Shown here one piece after another: positions 11,091 to 22,044 of a stretch of DNA of 64,000 nt. The number at the start of each line of letters is the position of its first letter. Positions within the stretch are counted from its first letter, which is position 1. The position numbers and the translations under genes are program-made. The notes below the pieces were generated by a model. That model was not told the DNA's origin, searched no databases, and saw only the letters and a list, made by a program, of their open reading frames with translations. Source of the stretch: Scalesia atractyloides (lineage: Eukaryota; Streptophyta; Magnoliopsida; Asterales; Asteraceae); assembly GCA_947069175.1 (NCBI GenBank), contig CAMTDV010000002.1, forward strand, positions 12,082,988 through 12,146,987, written 5' to 3'.

Positions 11091-11649
11091 GTGCAAGGGG
11101 ATGAATGAGGATGATGCTAGGTGTTAGAGGTATTGTATGATCAATACAAGTGGTTAGATAGGTGTCAAGAACTGCAAGAGGGTGGCATATTGCAGGATAT
11201 GTGGCAACTTGACAGGACTTTGGCATGTTGACACTTTTAGTCCCTCAAAATATAGTTTTATGAATTGTCCCTTGACTAATACAAATGACATAATGACACA
11301 ACTAGTTCTTCTCGTTCAATGCGTGGCACATTGATGAAGAGTGTGAATACTCAGATGTTAACGTGTGTTATAATATGAGTTTTGGTGAGTTTTAAGTGGT
11401 TACTAGCTTAGAATGCGATAAATACGAGTTCTTATGGTTTTGTAGGTTAAATCACTAAATTAGTAAAGCTAAAGGTTCGGTGATGATTGGAACACTAAGG
11501 ATGGTAAATCAAGAGATATTACATCAACCGGGAGTCGTCTAGGTCGAGAGGTGTCTTGATTATGCAAGAAATATGAAAATAATGAAGTCTATGGGCCTCC
11601 GGGTCATTTGTTGAAAGTCAAAAAAAAAAAAAAAACAAAGAGTTTCAGA

Positions 11650-11806
11650 TCTCGCCGTAGGCTACGGTCGTCGGACCGTAGATTGTGGTTAATAAGAATA
11701 GAATTCAGCAAGTCTGGACCGTAAATTACGGTCCTTGACCATAGGTTACGGTTAAGTTAAAATTCCGGACAACAAAGCCGAACCGTAGCTTACGGTCCGG
11801 CACATG
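11650..11806. repeat. ACCGTA-N3-TACGGT palindrome cluster in U3 of LTR C
   Basis: Five related imperfect palindromes occur in about 155 bp, including GACCGTAAATTACGGTC (perfect apart from its central base), ACCGTAGCTTACGGT and GCCGTAGGCTACGGTC. All lie upstream of the TATA box in LTR orientation. D and F carry an unrelated palindrome (CTCGCG-type) in their U3 regions instead. Confidence 0.75.
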
Positions 11807-11930
11807 AAAAAAATGCAAATTGGACACGTTTGAGCGAGATGAACGACTAATTCATTTGTGGCTTCATCCGAGGGTATGTACACGTGTCAGTATATTATTA
11901 GACCTGAATTTTATGAGGTGTTACACTTCA

Positions 11931-12890
11931 TGCATAAGTAAATATATATATTACAGAAAAGTGGGCTAATCCAACCAATCTTGCTTGTACAATTTCTCAC
12001 CTTTTTGGCTTGTCTTTGTGTCCCAATTAATAGGGCAACGAAGACAAAACCAAATGCCATTAACACCTAATAATTTGTCACCTTAAAGACAAAAAAAATA
12101 GTATTCTCTCATTCTAAGAACTCAAAACAACACCAAATTCTGTAAGCATACTAACTCATCATCCATCGAATTTCTACCGAATTTCATCTCCAATCCGCAA
12201 GTTAAAGCAAGAATCATCATCAAGAGCTTGGAATTTTCAGTATCTTGATACTTCCTTCATAGTAGGTAATCCTAAAAATCTATTTCTTCTATTCCTTATA
12301 TACGGATTATGTTTCTTTATTTTTAAAACTTTCATTCCTTAGAATTGGGGCTTTTGATATAGGATGTATTGATTAGTTGGGTATAGAATATAGTTGCCAT
12401 CATGATTAATTATGATTGTATCAATTTTATGAGTTTTTATATATCATGAGAATTTCTTTTAGATTGTTGATTTCATCGTGTCTTATAGAGATTTATATAA
12501 AATTTGGTTCCTCAAAATATAAAATTTTATGAACTTGCTTTTCTAAATCTTTGTAAAATAAATAGATTACGGAATTTGTGATGGATTTCATGATTTATGG
12601 AAAGTTATATAAAAATTGATGGTTTTAAACTAAATATATGAAAAAGTGACTTTTACATAAATATATAAATATTTAGAAGACAGTTATTTTTTACTAAATT
12701 AATGGATAGAGTATTGTTATAGAATAATATAAAGGGCATTTTCTTATCTTATATTTTAAATCCATAATTATTAACTTATAAATATAAGTGATGACTTTTG
12801 GATCAAGTTATATATATTAGTGTTGATTTTAAACTCAGTATATATTTTTGTGATTAAAGGGACTAATATTTATTTTTGATGATTAATGAG

Positions 12891-12947
<57 letters not shown>

Positions 12948-13285
12948 TTATGGTTAATAGAATTTATGTCACATTACATTATTTAGTCACGTATATTTAT
13001 TTTAATAGTTGATGTTTGTATAGGTTAGTAAATTTTAATTAGACAAAAGCTCTAAGTATAGGATGTGTTTTTTATATATAATTTTGGTATTTTGGTTGTT
13101 TAGTATTTTTAGTGTTATATTTCTTTAAGGTGACTCTTGTCTTTTGGAATTTTTTCTTGAACACTCGTGCGATTTTTGCTAAAGGATTAACGGAATGTAA
13201 ACTGTTAGTAGATCTTACTTTTCCCTTTTTGTCATTTAAAAATTTTAGGGAGTATCATGTGTCATTGTATCCTAATGTTTCCTTG
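11931..13285 (+). other. Middle segment of solo LTR X, no gene
   Basis: This piece of LTR X lies between insertions C and H. It contains a TA-dinucleotide tract (about 12897-12947) and a stretch near 12100-12300 that reads like a transcribed leader. The last five bases before H (13286-13290, CTTCT) are its target-site duplication. Confidence 0.6.
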
Positions 13286-13290
13286 CTTCT

Positions 13291-13756
13291 TGTGAGGGGG
13301 GGGGGGGGGGGGGGAATCGGCTCCTCCTATGAGCAACCGGTCTGACCTAACTTAACTAACAGAGGCGGAATTTATTTTTAGTGAGCTTGACAAACGAACA
13401 AGTGAGATCCACTGTTTAACTGCTTTGAATATACTGATTGACGTGCAAAGTACAACACAAGTAAACAATTCAGCAGGGCTTCGCCGTACCAACTGGACTA
13501 ACACACTAGCTCTGACACAACACTTCTATATTTATAGGTCGACATGACTCGCATAGGAGAGTGTGTAACAAGACTGTGACTCGTGCAAGTGGCTGCCTCG
13601 TAGAGGACAGAGTGTCCTGTACGAGTCAAGTACTTCACTCGTACGAGCCAACTACAAAACTTACAATCAAACAATAACATTTAAAAATTGACGTTTAAGC
13701 CCTATATACAAAATCAACATATCCTAGACGTAGGCAATAGACATTATGCACAAACA
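13291..13756 (-). repeat. 3' LTR of element H, with a 19-base G tract
   Basis: This is the left LTR of H. Its end TGTGAG is followed by 19 consecutive G residues (13296-13314), against six in the partner LTR. TATAAATA lies at 13529-13536 on the minus strand, with CTCGTACGAG-type motifs upstream (13560-13650, one perfect at 13638-13647). Confidence 0.9.
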
Positions 13757-13769
13757 AACTCCCCCTTGG
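13757..13769 (-). promoter_or_regulatory. Polypurine tract of element H
   Basis: The minus strand reads CCAAGGGGGAGTT directly before the 3' LTR, the expected priming site for plus-strand DNA synthesis. A second similar tract lies at 22045-22060. Confidence 0.75.
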
Positions 13770-13859
13770 ATGTTGTCACAGTCTTGGACAGTCTTCAAAA
13801 AAACTTCATAAGATCTGACATTTAACGAACAAAACCCGCTTCGGTGGCTTGCGACGCTC

Positions 13860-16198
13860 CTAAAAAACAATAGGCGTTTGATCTGTTGGAGGAGGTCGGT
13901 TAACTGTATTGTCAAACCGAAAACTTCTCAGCGACGCTATGCTAGCTCGCTCTGCAATCCTTGCTTCCTTCTTATCCTTCTTCTTTTGCTCTGACTCCTC
14001 CAGTTTCCTCCAATAAGTGTTCCATGTCGATCCAGAATGTATATCATTGGCGAACAGACATTAACAATCTTCTGAAACTGGAGTGCTTGTTCTTTGTCTT
14101 TCTCTTCATAGCTGATTTTGCTGTAGAACAAAGAATCTATATCTTTCTTCGAACAATTTACTAGCTACATCGGGTCTAGTACTCGAATGCCACGCCACAG
14201 CCCATATATACGTTTGTGTGCTATGACGGCTTCGGTAAGCTCCTCAGTTATCTTCCACGAATCATCATCAGGGTGCACATAAATCACAGCTTCTCCCGTG
14301 TTAGAATCATAGTGCCACCACTTGAAGATTTTGTGGAAATCTTGCTTCATCTGAATCATAAGCATATTCTTCATAACCTTTGGCCTCTTCACGATGAGCG
14401 TAACATCCTTTTCTTTAGTAACCGAATCGACTTTCGTAATACGCTTTGGGAAATGAGGTTTCTAGTGAATAAAACCGTGCATAGCTTCAAGCTTGATCAA
14501 CTTCCATAGCCGTTGGTCGTGAAATTTCATCTTCAGATTTATCATCTTCGTTTGTACAAGCTCTTTGATGTCCCAATATGGCAAGCATTTGATGTCGCTC
14601 AAGTATCTGAAGTACTGGATACCAAACTCCCTTTTGATAGCGTAAACATTAAGTTCCTCGATCCAACCCCAGCTGATAATGTCCCCCAGAGAAATGTCTG
14701 CATCACGTGTAAAGAACGCTAGAGGACGTTTGAACTTTTGTTCAGCTGGTGAAACTCTGAACCACTTCCTCATTTCTGCAATTTTAGCTCTATTCAACTG
14801 TTGAGGAATGGTACCCTGTTTAGCAGCTTCTTCGACTTTTTATTTCAGAACATCGGCATTTTCTGCTGCAAACAACTCAGTAAAAGTTGGGAGTCATCTG
14901 TACCCTGATTAGCAAGATTAGTAACATCGTCATCAGAATCATCCTCCACGACAACTCTATCATAATCATTCGCTTCTTCAACGTGTTCAAAGACATAATC
15001 ACTTGTCTCGAAAGCGTTAATTTCATTCAGCTCGTCTTCAAAATCAAACTCGAAGTTTTCTTCGTCCACGCCTAACATCTCAGCAATCTCTTCCTTGGTA
15101 TAGCTGTGGACATATTCTCACTCTTCAACATCATGCTCAAACTAAAAAATCTTCGGCTTAGGCACGACGGGAATGGTAGATGTATCGATTACCGTGAGGA
15201 TTCCTGCCTGCTGAGCATCAGTAGGGCCTTCAGATCTGCCCTGTTTTCTATCTTCAGTCATTTGATTCGCAGAGTCGTCTAAATACACAGAATAATCAAT
15301 ATCTTCATTTAAAACAGATTCTGTTACACAAACACTCGTACCACCTACATCATCATCACCATCGTCACTATTAGAATCAGACTCACCAGATAATAAATCA
15401 TCTAAATCTTTATCCTCTTTCTTAGCATCTTCATCAAATTCATCAGCCGCTGCTTCAATCTCTCTCTCTAACTTCTTTTTCTGTAGCCATTCTTGATGTC
15501 TTACAGAAAGATCTGTCGTATCAATATCCACATCCTTTTGCTTTCATATCAGAACAAACTTCTTTGAGATCGTACCACCATATCTATAATAACTGGCGCA
15601 GATTCAGCTTCTGGCTCATTTGTGATGTTCACAGGATCCTCAACCACTTTCGCTTTGCCGTTGCCTTGCGCGTCTGATAATTCCTTAGCAAGACGTTCAC
15701 GTTCAGCTACAAGCTCTCTGGCTTCAGCTCGTTCGATCTTATCTATCGCTGCAGCAATATTAACACCCAACTTTTTCGTCAGTATCTTCTCAAAAAGATT
15801 CATCCTTCTATCGCTTTTGAGTCGTTCTTCCTCGTATTCAGCCATGCGGATTTGTAAATGCTCATTTTCTGATACAATACTGGCGAGCATAGCTTCATGC
15901 TGTTGTTTATCTTCATTTAGCACATTGAGTTGCTCCTGTAACTCTGCAATCTTGACACTGTTTAACATGACCTGCTTCTGTAATTCTTCAACGCGAGGGT
16001 CATTAAACATGTCAGCAGAAAAGTCTTCGCCCCTGGAATATCACCAAAATCTTAATCGAAATCAAAGTGAAGCTGGGACTGCGAAGCTTGCGGCGACGGC
16101 TGCGGTGTCGGTTGTTGTGGCGGCTGTGGTGTAGCCTGATGTGATGGAGATGGTGGAATTGGTGGAGTCGGTTCAATACCCTCTTCTTCGACCGTCTG
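13860..16198 (-). pseudogene. Accessory ORF of element H, C-terminal part (broken)
   Basis: Downstream part of a long accessory frame, separated from its upstream part by solo LTR B. From N to C it has a Pro/Gln/His-rich stretch (about 16020-16198), a coiled coil of about 110 residues with heptad-like Leu/Ile spacing (15600-16010), an acidic Asp/Glu/Ser-rich stretch (14850-15531), a more globular Trp- and Arg-rich region (about 14165-14797) and a basic tail ending at a TAG codon at 13860-13862. Several frameshifts and stops separate these blocks. I recognise no enzymatic domain. Its position between RNase H and the 3' LTR matches the env-like ORF of Sireviruses, but I see no clear signal peptide or membrane segment, so an envelope role is not supported. 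Confidence 0.65.
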
Positions 16199-16382
16199 TG
16201 TAACATCCGTCGAGAAACGGGTTTCCAAAACCCGCTCCGTTTATTAATCGAATAGTCAGTTATAATTTTCGTTGCGTATATAATGTCAATTTTAATTTTA
16301 GTCAATACATAATTAATAAACATTGTTAGAATTTTAAACCATAGTTAATAAATAATAAAAATAAGTCAATAAAAAAATAAAT

Positions 16383-16455
16383 GAGGCTGTCGGGTTTCGA
16401 ACCCGGGTCAGCTGCTACAACAAACACCCAGCATACCACTCCGCCACTTGACTTC
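16383..16455 (-). repeat. Antisense tRNA-like module of LTR B (U3 side)
   Basis: Read on the minus strand it has a D-arm-like GTGGCGGAGTGGTATGC and, about 25 bases later, a T-arm-like CCCGGGTTCGAAACCCG. It lies opposite to the LTR orientation and upstream of the TATA box, as in LTR A (3190-3268). It is the most tRNA-like of the modules, but the acceptor stem is imperfect. Confidence 0.65.
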
Positions 16456-16713
16456 TTTGTTATTATATTGAAACAAATAATACTTAAATTAAATCTCGAA
16501 TTCAAAACCGGACTTCAGCGCGGCAGAACTCGCAATCAACGGAAAATCCGGCAATCCGCGAGTTTAGCCATTTTCCTTTTGACTATAACGTTATAACCGA
16601 CTTCGACATCGGTTATAACCGACGTTCATCAATTAGCTGCGGTCGTAACCGCCGGAGAAACCTTGACCACGAATCAAGACCAAATTCGGACTTAATACGT
16701 TCTGTTTCTTCCC

Positions 16714-16721
16714 TATAAATA
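16714..16721 (+). promoter_or_regulatory. TATA box of solo LTR B
   Basis: TATAAATA 515 bp from the LTR 5' end, in the same place as in LTR A. Downstream sequence would be the R-U5 transcript leader and contains the tandem tRNA-like modules. Confidence 0.65.
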
Positions 16722-17309
16722 CCCACCCAAACCTCTGGTAATCTTTTCGCTCAAAATCGCACAAACTCTCGAAGCTTTAGCACTCGCCGGAGAAATTTTA
16801 CAGTCGCCGGACTTTCACCGGAAAACCGGGACTTACTTCAAATCGGTAAAATTCTCGATTCTTTCGTTTTCAATCCATTATTAGACAAGTACTAACATAA
16901 ATCGTTCAACCAGAATCCGTCTCAGGCAACGTTGCCGGGAATTCCTACACTCGCCGGAAAATCTCTGAAAATTCCGAAGTTTCGCTGTGAATCGGTACAA
17001 TCATCTAAACCCCCTGATATCCTTTGTTTAGTACCTTAATTGCACAACTCATTGATCAAAACCGTTGATTGATTCACTCAGACGGAGATCACCAATCAGA
17101 GCCGACGCCCCTTGCCGGAAATCTGAATTAAACGCATTGTTTTGGTACATTCTGTTCTTTAATCTCGTTAACTATTACATTTCAACTAATTATAAGTTTT
17201 GATAATCGAGTTAAACAAAACAGTCGGAACTCTCTGATCTGGGTGTTTGTAAACGAAGAAGACGAAGTCAGGAATAAGTATAAGTATAATTAAAATCACA
17301 TAATCAAAC

Positions 17310-17570
17310 GGGTTAGACACACAGTCCAGCGGTGGACTGTGTGCTCAAACAAAACACACGTCACGAGTTCGAATCGCACAACGTACCGACTTTCAGAAAT
17401 AAAACCAATATTTTTAGAACATAATCAGAACATGTCACAGTATGTTTATAAGAGTATTATAATCCGTGAATTAATCAGATTAGACACACAGCCCAACTGG
17501 TTGGGCTGTGCGCATACGAACCGAAGGACCCGAGTTCGACTCCGGGTCCCTGCAACCGGTTCGGCTATAT
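17310..17570 (+). repeat. Two hairpin/B-box modules of solo LTR B
   Basis: Module one (17310-17395) has the 11-bp hairpin CACACAGTCCA-GCGG-TGGACTGTGTG and a GAGTTCGAATC core. Module two (17480-17570) has ACACAGCCCAACTGGTTGGG as its hairpin and a CGAGTTCGACTCCGGG core. LTR A has three modules of this type, so module number changes between copies of the family. Confidence 0.75.
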
Positions 17571-17644
17571 AAATCCTTTTTAATAAAAACCAATTAAATT
17601 AAACTTAATTAGTATATAAATATAATTAAAATAGAGAATATTTC

Positions 17645-17722
17645 GGGTTAGACACGTAGCTCAGTTGGTAGAGCTGCGTGCACGCGTACGAGAGGTCCCG
17701 GGTTCGAACCTCACTCAGCGCA
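17645..17722 (+). repeat. tRNA-like module of solo LTR B (GTAGCTCAGTTGG type)
   Basis: It contains TAGCTCAGTTGGTAGAGC (A-box/D arm) and GGGTTCGAACC (B-box/T loop). The intervening GCGTGCACGC is self-complementary without a proper anticodon loop, and the 5' and 3' ends do not pair. It is a tRNA-derived module, not a tRNA gene. Its counterpart in LTR A is at 1905-1977. Confidence 0.75.
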
Positions 17723-18734
17723 CAACTAACCACGGTCTGAGTCCGGTCAACGGTCGAAAAGTCAAAATTTTTTATTTCTTTTTATTTATTTTTTAATTTA
17801 AAAATCAATTAAAAATACTTAAAAATAATATTTTTAAAGTTAGAAAATGTCCTTAAAGTCACAAAAATAAATCTAAAAATCCATTTCTTTACCGAACTAT
17901 TTCGTTATTATTTTTAGGTTAGTTTTCCTCGTCGATCAAATCCCAAAAGCTCGTGCGCATCCAACGTCATCAAAAGAACGCACCCAATGTGAGTGAATCT
18001 CTACAAATTCCCGTTTTAATCACATTTTGGGGTGTATCATGTGTCGTTTAATTCCTTATTATATTTAAACACTTGTGCATTATCATATCCGTGATCAAAT
18101 GTGTATGTATCAATTGTTGTGTGAATTATGTTAGATTGAAGTTATCATTTTCAGTACATGCATTTCATTAGGCCCATCAGCTCCCCGTGGGATGTGGGTT
18201 GAGTATCAGGTGCCTCATTCGATCTGCTCCTTTTGATTGAGCCTTGATCTCACATACATCATCATTCATATCATTCGATCGGCTCCGTTTGATTGAGCCT
18301 TGATCTCAAATACATCATCGTTTATGTCATTTACTCATCCAATGTGGTTTGTGTATTGTTTGTTTATATATGTTTGCTCACATGTGATTATTCACAAATT
18401 TTCAATATTAAATACAACAAGCAATTAATAACAATGTTTTATCAAGGTTCACTCGTCAACTTTTGTTGACCCAAAATATCCTCCGTTTTACACATGATAC
18501 AGGTGATCCAGTTGAGACAAGAAACACATAGGAAGGCTTAGAAGAATAATTCAGTTTAAGCTTTGGATTGTATTACTTAGTTTCATTTTTCCTTGTATTT
18601 GTATGGATTTGATTTGACTATTTAAGTTGTAATTTGAATTTAATAAATATGAAACATTTTAGTAAACATCATGAGCTTTGGTGATAACCCAATTATGCCC
18701 CGACTCTTATTCCGCTGCGGGTCGGGGTGTGACA

Positions 18735-19970
18735 GTCTGCTTCTGCACTTTCCCTTTGGATTTGACGTTAGGAGAATCAGTGCTTCTAGCCGCTTGATGT
18801 TTGAGACGTCGTGTTTTCTTCTTTGCCGACTTGCGAATAGGAGTGTCATAATCTGAACCCGAAGGTATATAAGTCGTTCGTCTTCTCCTGCCGCTTTACG
18901 CTTTTTTCTTCAGCCTTACGCTTTTTCTGTGCTAGTTGCTTGGCTTCTATCTTTTTAGCTCTCTCTCTTTCACCATCTCGTCTATCTTCGGAATCAGTGC
19001 TAGAAGACGATGCTTCTTCAGCCACTTTATCACCACCAAAAGCTTGCCTCTCTATATCAGCAGCTATGTCTTCAATATTTTCCTCAATCTCTGGTTCATC
19101 TACCAGTCTAGAACTCTCGGCTGTTTTCTTTTTCTTTTGAGGAGTAGATGTGGAAGATGTAGCCGTTGCCTTTCTCTTAACCCCTTCTTTGACGAACCAT
19201 GCACTACGCTTAGCAACAAAACCATCAAGCACAGTCAAATCTTCATTCTCATCCCCACTATCTTCCTTTCTCCACTTTCCTGGTGCTGGAGCGATATAGT
19301 CTTTGTTGATGATAGCTCCAAACACTAGCTTGGCATTGGGGAAAGTCTTTAGAAGTAGATTCATCTTCTTCAAGGTAGAGACATCCATGTGTTCCAACTT
19401 CAACACGTCATCTTTCTTTTTCTTCAAGTTTGGATGTAGATGATCTAGCAGCATCTGAATAAAACGTGGGTACTGCAGAAACTTTTCTCTCTGAATCGAA
19501 AAGTTATACGGAAGATTCAGAATAAGCGCGGTAATCATGCATATTTGGTAGTCAACCAAATCATCAAAACCTTCTTTACGGTTGATCAAAGCATGTATAA
19601 CAACGTGTGCGATATATCGAAACGGCGCACTTAGGTTACCCTTCTGGAAAGGAGCGACATTCACGAATCCGGCGTAACCCATGTGATAAAAGCAACCCTT
19701 CACCATATATTCCGAAAAACCTGTCTGATCATCTTCGTTGTCTTTAAAATCCAACACCGTCCTGATCAAATCTTCCGTAATCTTCACATGGATATCTTCA
19801 TCACCAATCCTCACAGCTGATACAATAGCATTCTCCTCAGAATCATACTCTGCTGTGTTCCAAAAATACTCTACATGAGATCTATACGCAGTATGGCGAT
19901 CAGTTAGAGCTTTAGTAATCGGGATTCTGCCTAAAAAATCTAACACATCCCGTAAGCAGCAATCTCTGTA
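18735..19970 (-). pseudogene. Accessory ORF of element H, N-terminal part (broken)
   Basis: The longest open piece is 366 codons (18846-19946), opening at a GTG in mid-frame rather than a convincing start. Upstream the frame is interrupted by a TGA about 30 bases away, so the original N-terminus lies further right and is damaged. The first 220 residues look globular and helical; residues after about 225 are Lys/Ser/Glu-rich and low complexity (for example TPQKKKKTAESSRL). A frameshift near 18846 moves the frame on to the LTR B junction at 18739. I recognise this only as a retroelement-associated protein type, without known activity. With the C-terminal part it would have been about 1,200 codons. 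Confidence 0.65.
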
Positions 19971-20085
19971 ATAGATTCATCAAGAAGACAACATATGTTG
20001 TGGAACAGAGAAAAAGAAGATTTCTTGACCTGCACACACAGACATTTCAAAGTGTTAGAAAAATTTTCAAAATTCTAACCTTCAA

Positions 20086-20370
20086 AGTCACTCGTACGAT
20101 CCATTCATTCGTACGAGTCAATACTTAAACAAAATTCAAGTTTGGATCAAATCACCACTCGTACGAGTCACTACTTCGTACGAGTGACTAATGACGTGGA
20201 AACTTTTCAAAGATTTTACCAAACTCTTGCGTACGAACAAGGCCTCGTACGAGTCATTATCATTTAACATTCAAGGATCCTACTCGTACGAACACTCACT
20301 CGTACGAGTGAAAAAGATATAACATTTTGAAAACCTTCGCTCGTACGGGTGATCATCCGTACGAGTTGTA
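20086..20370. repeat. CTCGTACGAG palindrome cluster upstream of the accessory ORF
   Basis: About nine copies of a 10-12 bp palindrome, ACTCGTACGAGT or one-base variants, are spread over 285 bp (perfect CTCGTACGAG at 20158-20167, 20244-20253 and near 20298). They lie just upstream of the accessory ORF in element orientation, between the RNase H domain and that ORF. The same motif occurs in the LTR and gag leader of H and nowhere else I could see in the window. Confidence 0.85.
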
Positions 20371-20715
20371 AACCATACCAAATAACACCAAGTTTAAACC
20401 GAACTTAAAACATGTCGTTTTTAACAAATTGAAGGTTGATTTATAGGCTATTGGGGCCGATATTAGCAATTTTAATTTTTACCGGTCCAATTTCCCTTAA
20501 TATACGTTTTATGTCCGTTTGGTCCAAATCCGACATTATAACGGCTAAGAACAAGCAATAGTACCTTTCCCATCAAAAGATGTGTGCGAATCGACCTCCG
20601 CAATGTATTGGTACAAAGTAAATGTCAAGAAAAGTGAAGTATAGAACTGGTTCGCGCAAAAATTCTCTCTCAATCGCACAGTGACATAAAGCTTACTCGT
20701 GCGAATGACTGAGGC

Positions 20716-20808
20716 TTTTATAGTAATTAACAAGTTGTTCGTACGAGTCAATGACTCGTGCGAATGAAAGCAAATGTTACTCGTACGAGTTAGTGATGCT
20801 CGTACGAG
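20716..20808 (-). promoter_or_regulatory. Candidate internal promoter of element H
   Basis: On the minus strand TATAAAA (20716-20722) is preceded by three perfect or near-perfect CTCGTACGAG palindromes (20738-20747, 20779-20790, 20799-20808) and a CTCGTGCGAA variant. The H LTR has the same architecture: palindromes immediately upstream of TATAAATA. Transcription from here would read into the accessory ORF beginning near 19970. The arrangement is seen directly; promoter activity is inferred. Confidence 0.5.
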
Positions 20809-20829
20809 TCAATTCTGATACTTGTTTAA

Positions 20830-22044
20830 CTTTTTGATTTTTATGCAATTTTATCTGTTTAAAACCCACTCAGTTAACCAAGTCCAAGATAATGACCTTG
20901 GTTATCTAATTTCCCCACCAAGTCCAAGTTAATGACCTTGGTTGACCATGTTTGACCAAAACATATTTATTTTTTTAAATTGTAAAGTTTCAAATTAATG
21001 AACTTTGTTGATGTTCAGGAAAATTTTTCGTTTCTAGATTAGCTCCCAACCCCTGGTCTTCAGCTTTCCATCAGCAAGATGTCGCCATGACTTCTACTAT
21101 CAGTCTTTACATCATTGCTAGACTAAAACTTAAGCTAAAAAGCTAAGGAAACTGAAAATCATTTTGGGTTATAGGATTTTATCGAAAAGAAATAACAAGT
21201 AAAGAAATATACACATACATATTTTTGTGAGTTTTGTGTTAAGAGAATCATATCAAGTATTTAACAAGTCACGAGTACCGTTGATCATGGTAGAATCATT
21301 AAGTTTTTAAACTAATTTACCTAGATTGCCAATATACTTATCCATTTAAACCTCTTCCCGTTTTCAATTGTTTCAAGATATGTTAAGTAATATTAGGAAC
21401 ATGAGATAACTGTGTTTCCCATCTCAGAATATACTCCCGCATCGAGATTCCATAATTTCATTTCACAGGTGAATATATCCAATTGATATATGTAAAGGGG
21501 TGAATTGCGAGACCTTGAGAGCTCAGGTTAGTATTTCCATACAGACAAAGAGATAAAGGCTCGTCTTTAGGTGGTGTTCCTTAAAGGAATCTTTTGAACT
21601 GTAGATGTTGTAAATATTTATGACATATTCATTTTTTATGCAGCTTGAATAGGCGAATGATGCGTAAAGTATTATACAAGTTCTAGGCCATTGCTTACGT
21701 AAAATCAGAAGAACTCGGATAATACCCCAGATATCGATTAAATATGAAGACCTAGTATCGCAGAATCTGACATTCTCTCAAACGAAATTTCGGACTACTA
21801 AGACCATATATCCGAGAGATGTTAACCCACAAGTTATTAGTTTTTTCTTTTATGTTTATATCTTGAAAACAATTTACTGAACGAGTGAAGTCTATTGGCA
21901 CATCCTCAGCAAGACCTGTTTAATAACTTGTTTAAACATTCCAATTCTTTAGCATATTGTGACTGTCATATTGATGTAATATGATCTCTCTTTTTCAGAA
22001 AAACTCCTTTTTCATTTTATAATGTCTTTGTATTTTCCCAAACT
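20830..22044. other. Spacer between RNase H and the internal promoter of H
   Basis: AT-rich, no convincing coding potential. It includes a short tandem duplication of ACCAAGTCCAAGNTAATGACC (20875-20945). It belongs to H because it lies between its RNase H domain and accessory ORF. Confidence 0.5.

Larger units (their letters stand above)
8755..11925 (-). mobile_element. Solo LTR 'C' (Tekay-like chromovirus family, minus orientation)
   Basis: Plus-strand ends are TGTCACACCCCGAA and GAGGTGTTACA, with a perfect CTTCA duplication at 8750-8754 and 11926-11930. The sequence is collinear with the LTR of element D (37703-41130) and, inverted, with the 5' LTR of element F (46622-50024). They share the CCCGGGTGGGGAATATCGTG block near the 3' end. 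It has no internal region, so it is a solo LTR (3,171 bp). It lacks the expanded TCAGAGG minisatellite of D and F and carries a different palindrome set in U3. It is inserted in solo LTR X. Confidence 0.93.
16199..18734 (+). mobile_element. Solo LTR 'B' (plus orientation), inserted in element H
   Basis: TG...CA ends (TGTAACATCCGTC and GTCGGGGTGTGACA) and a perfect GTCTG duplication (16194-16198 and 18735-18739) delimit 2,536 bp. It is an inverted homologue of solo LTR A, sharing both ends, the TATA position, the tRNA-like modules and the block before the 3' end (CATGAGCTTTGGTGATAACC). It disrupts the accessory ORF of H, making it the youngest event in the nest X > H > B. Confidence 0.94.

Noticed and set aside
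8755..11925. C as the 5' LTR of a full element with H as its interior
   Set aside because: C has its own perfect CTTCA duplication on both sides and no PBS or polypurine tract next to it.
13112..13345. A 77-codon plus-strand ORF ending in poly-Gly
   Set aside because: It crosses the junction of LTR X and the H LTR and gets its glycines from the G run.
15622..16134. A 170-codon Ser-rich plus-strand ORF
   Set aside because: It is the antisense shadow of the coiled-coil part of the H accessory ORF.
17645..17722. A genuine plus-strand tRNA gene
   Set aside because: A and B boxes look right, but acceptor ends do not pair, the T stem is weak and no anticodon loop forms. The unit is repeated inside an LTR family, so it is tRNA-like only.
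18846..19946. The 366-codon ORF as an independent host gene
   Set aside because: It opens at a GTG without a good start, lies inside element H in pol orientation and continues beyond solo LTR B as retroelement sequence.
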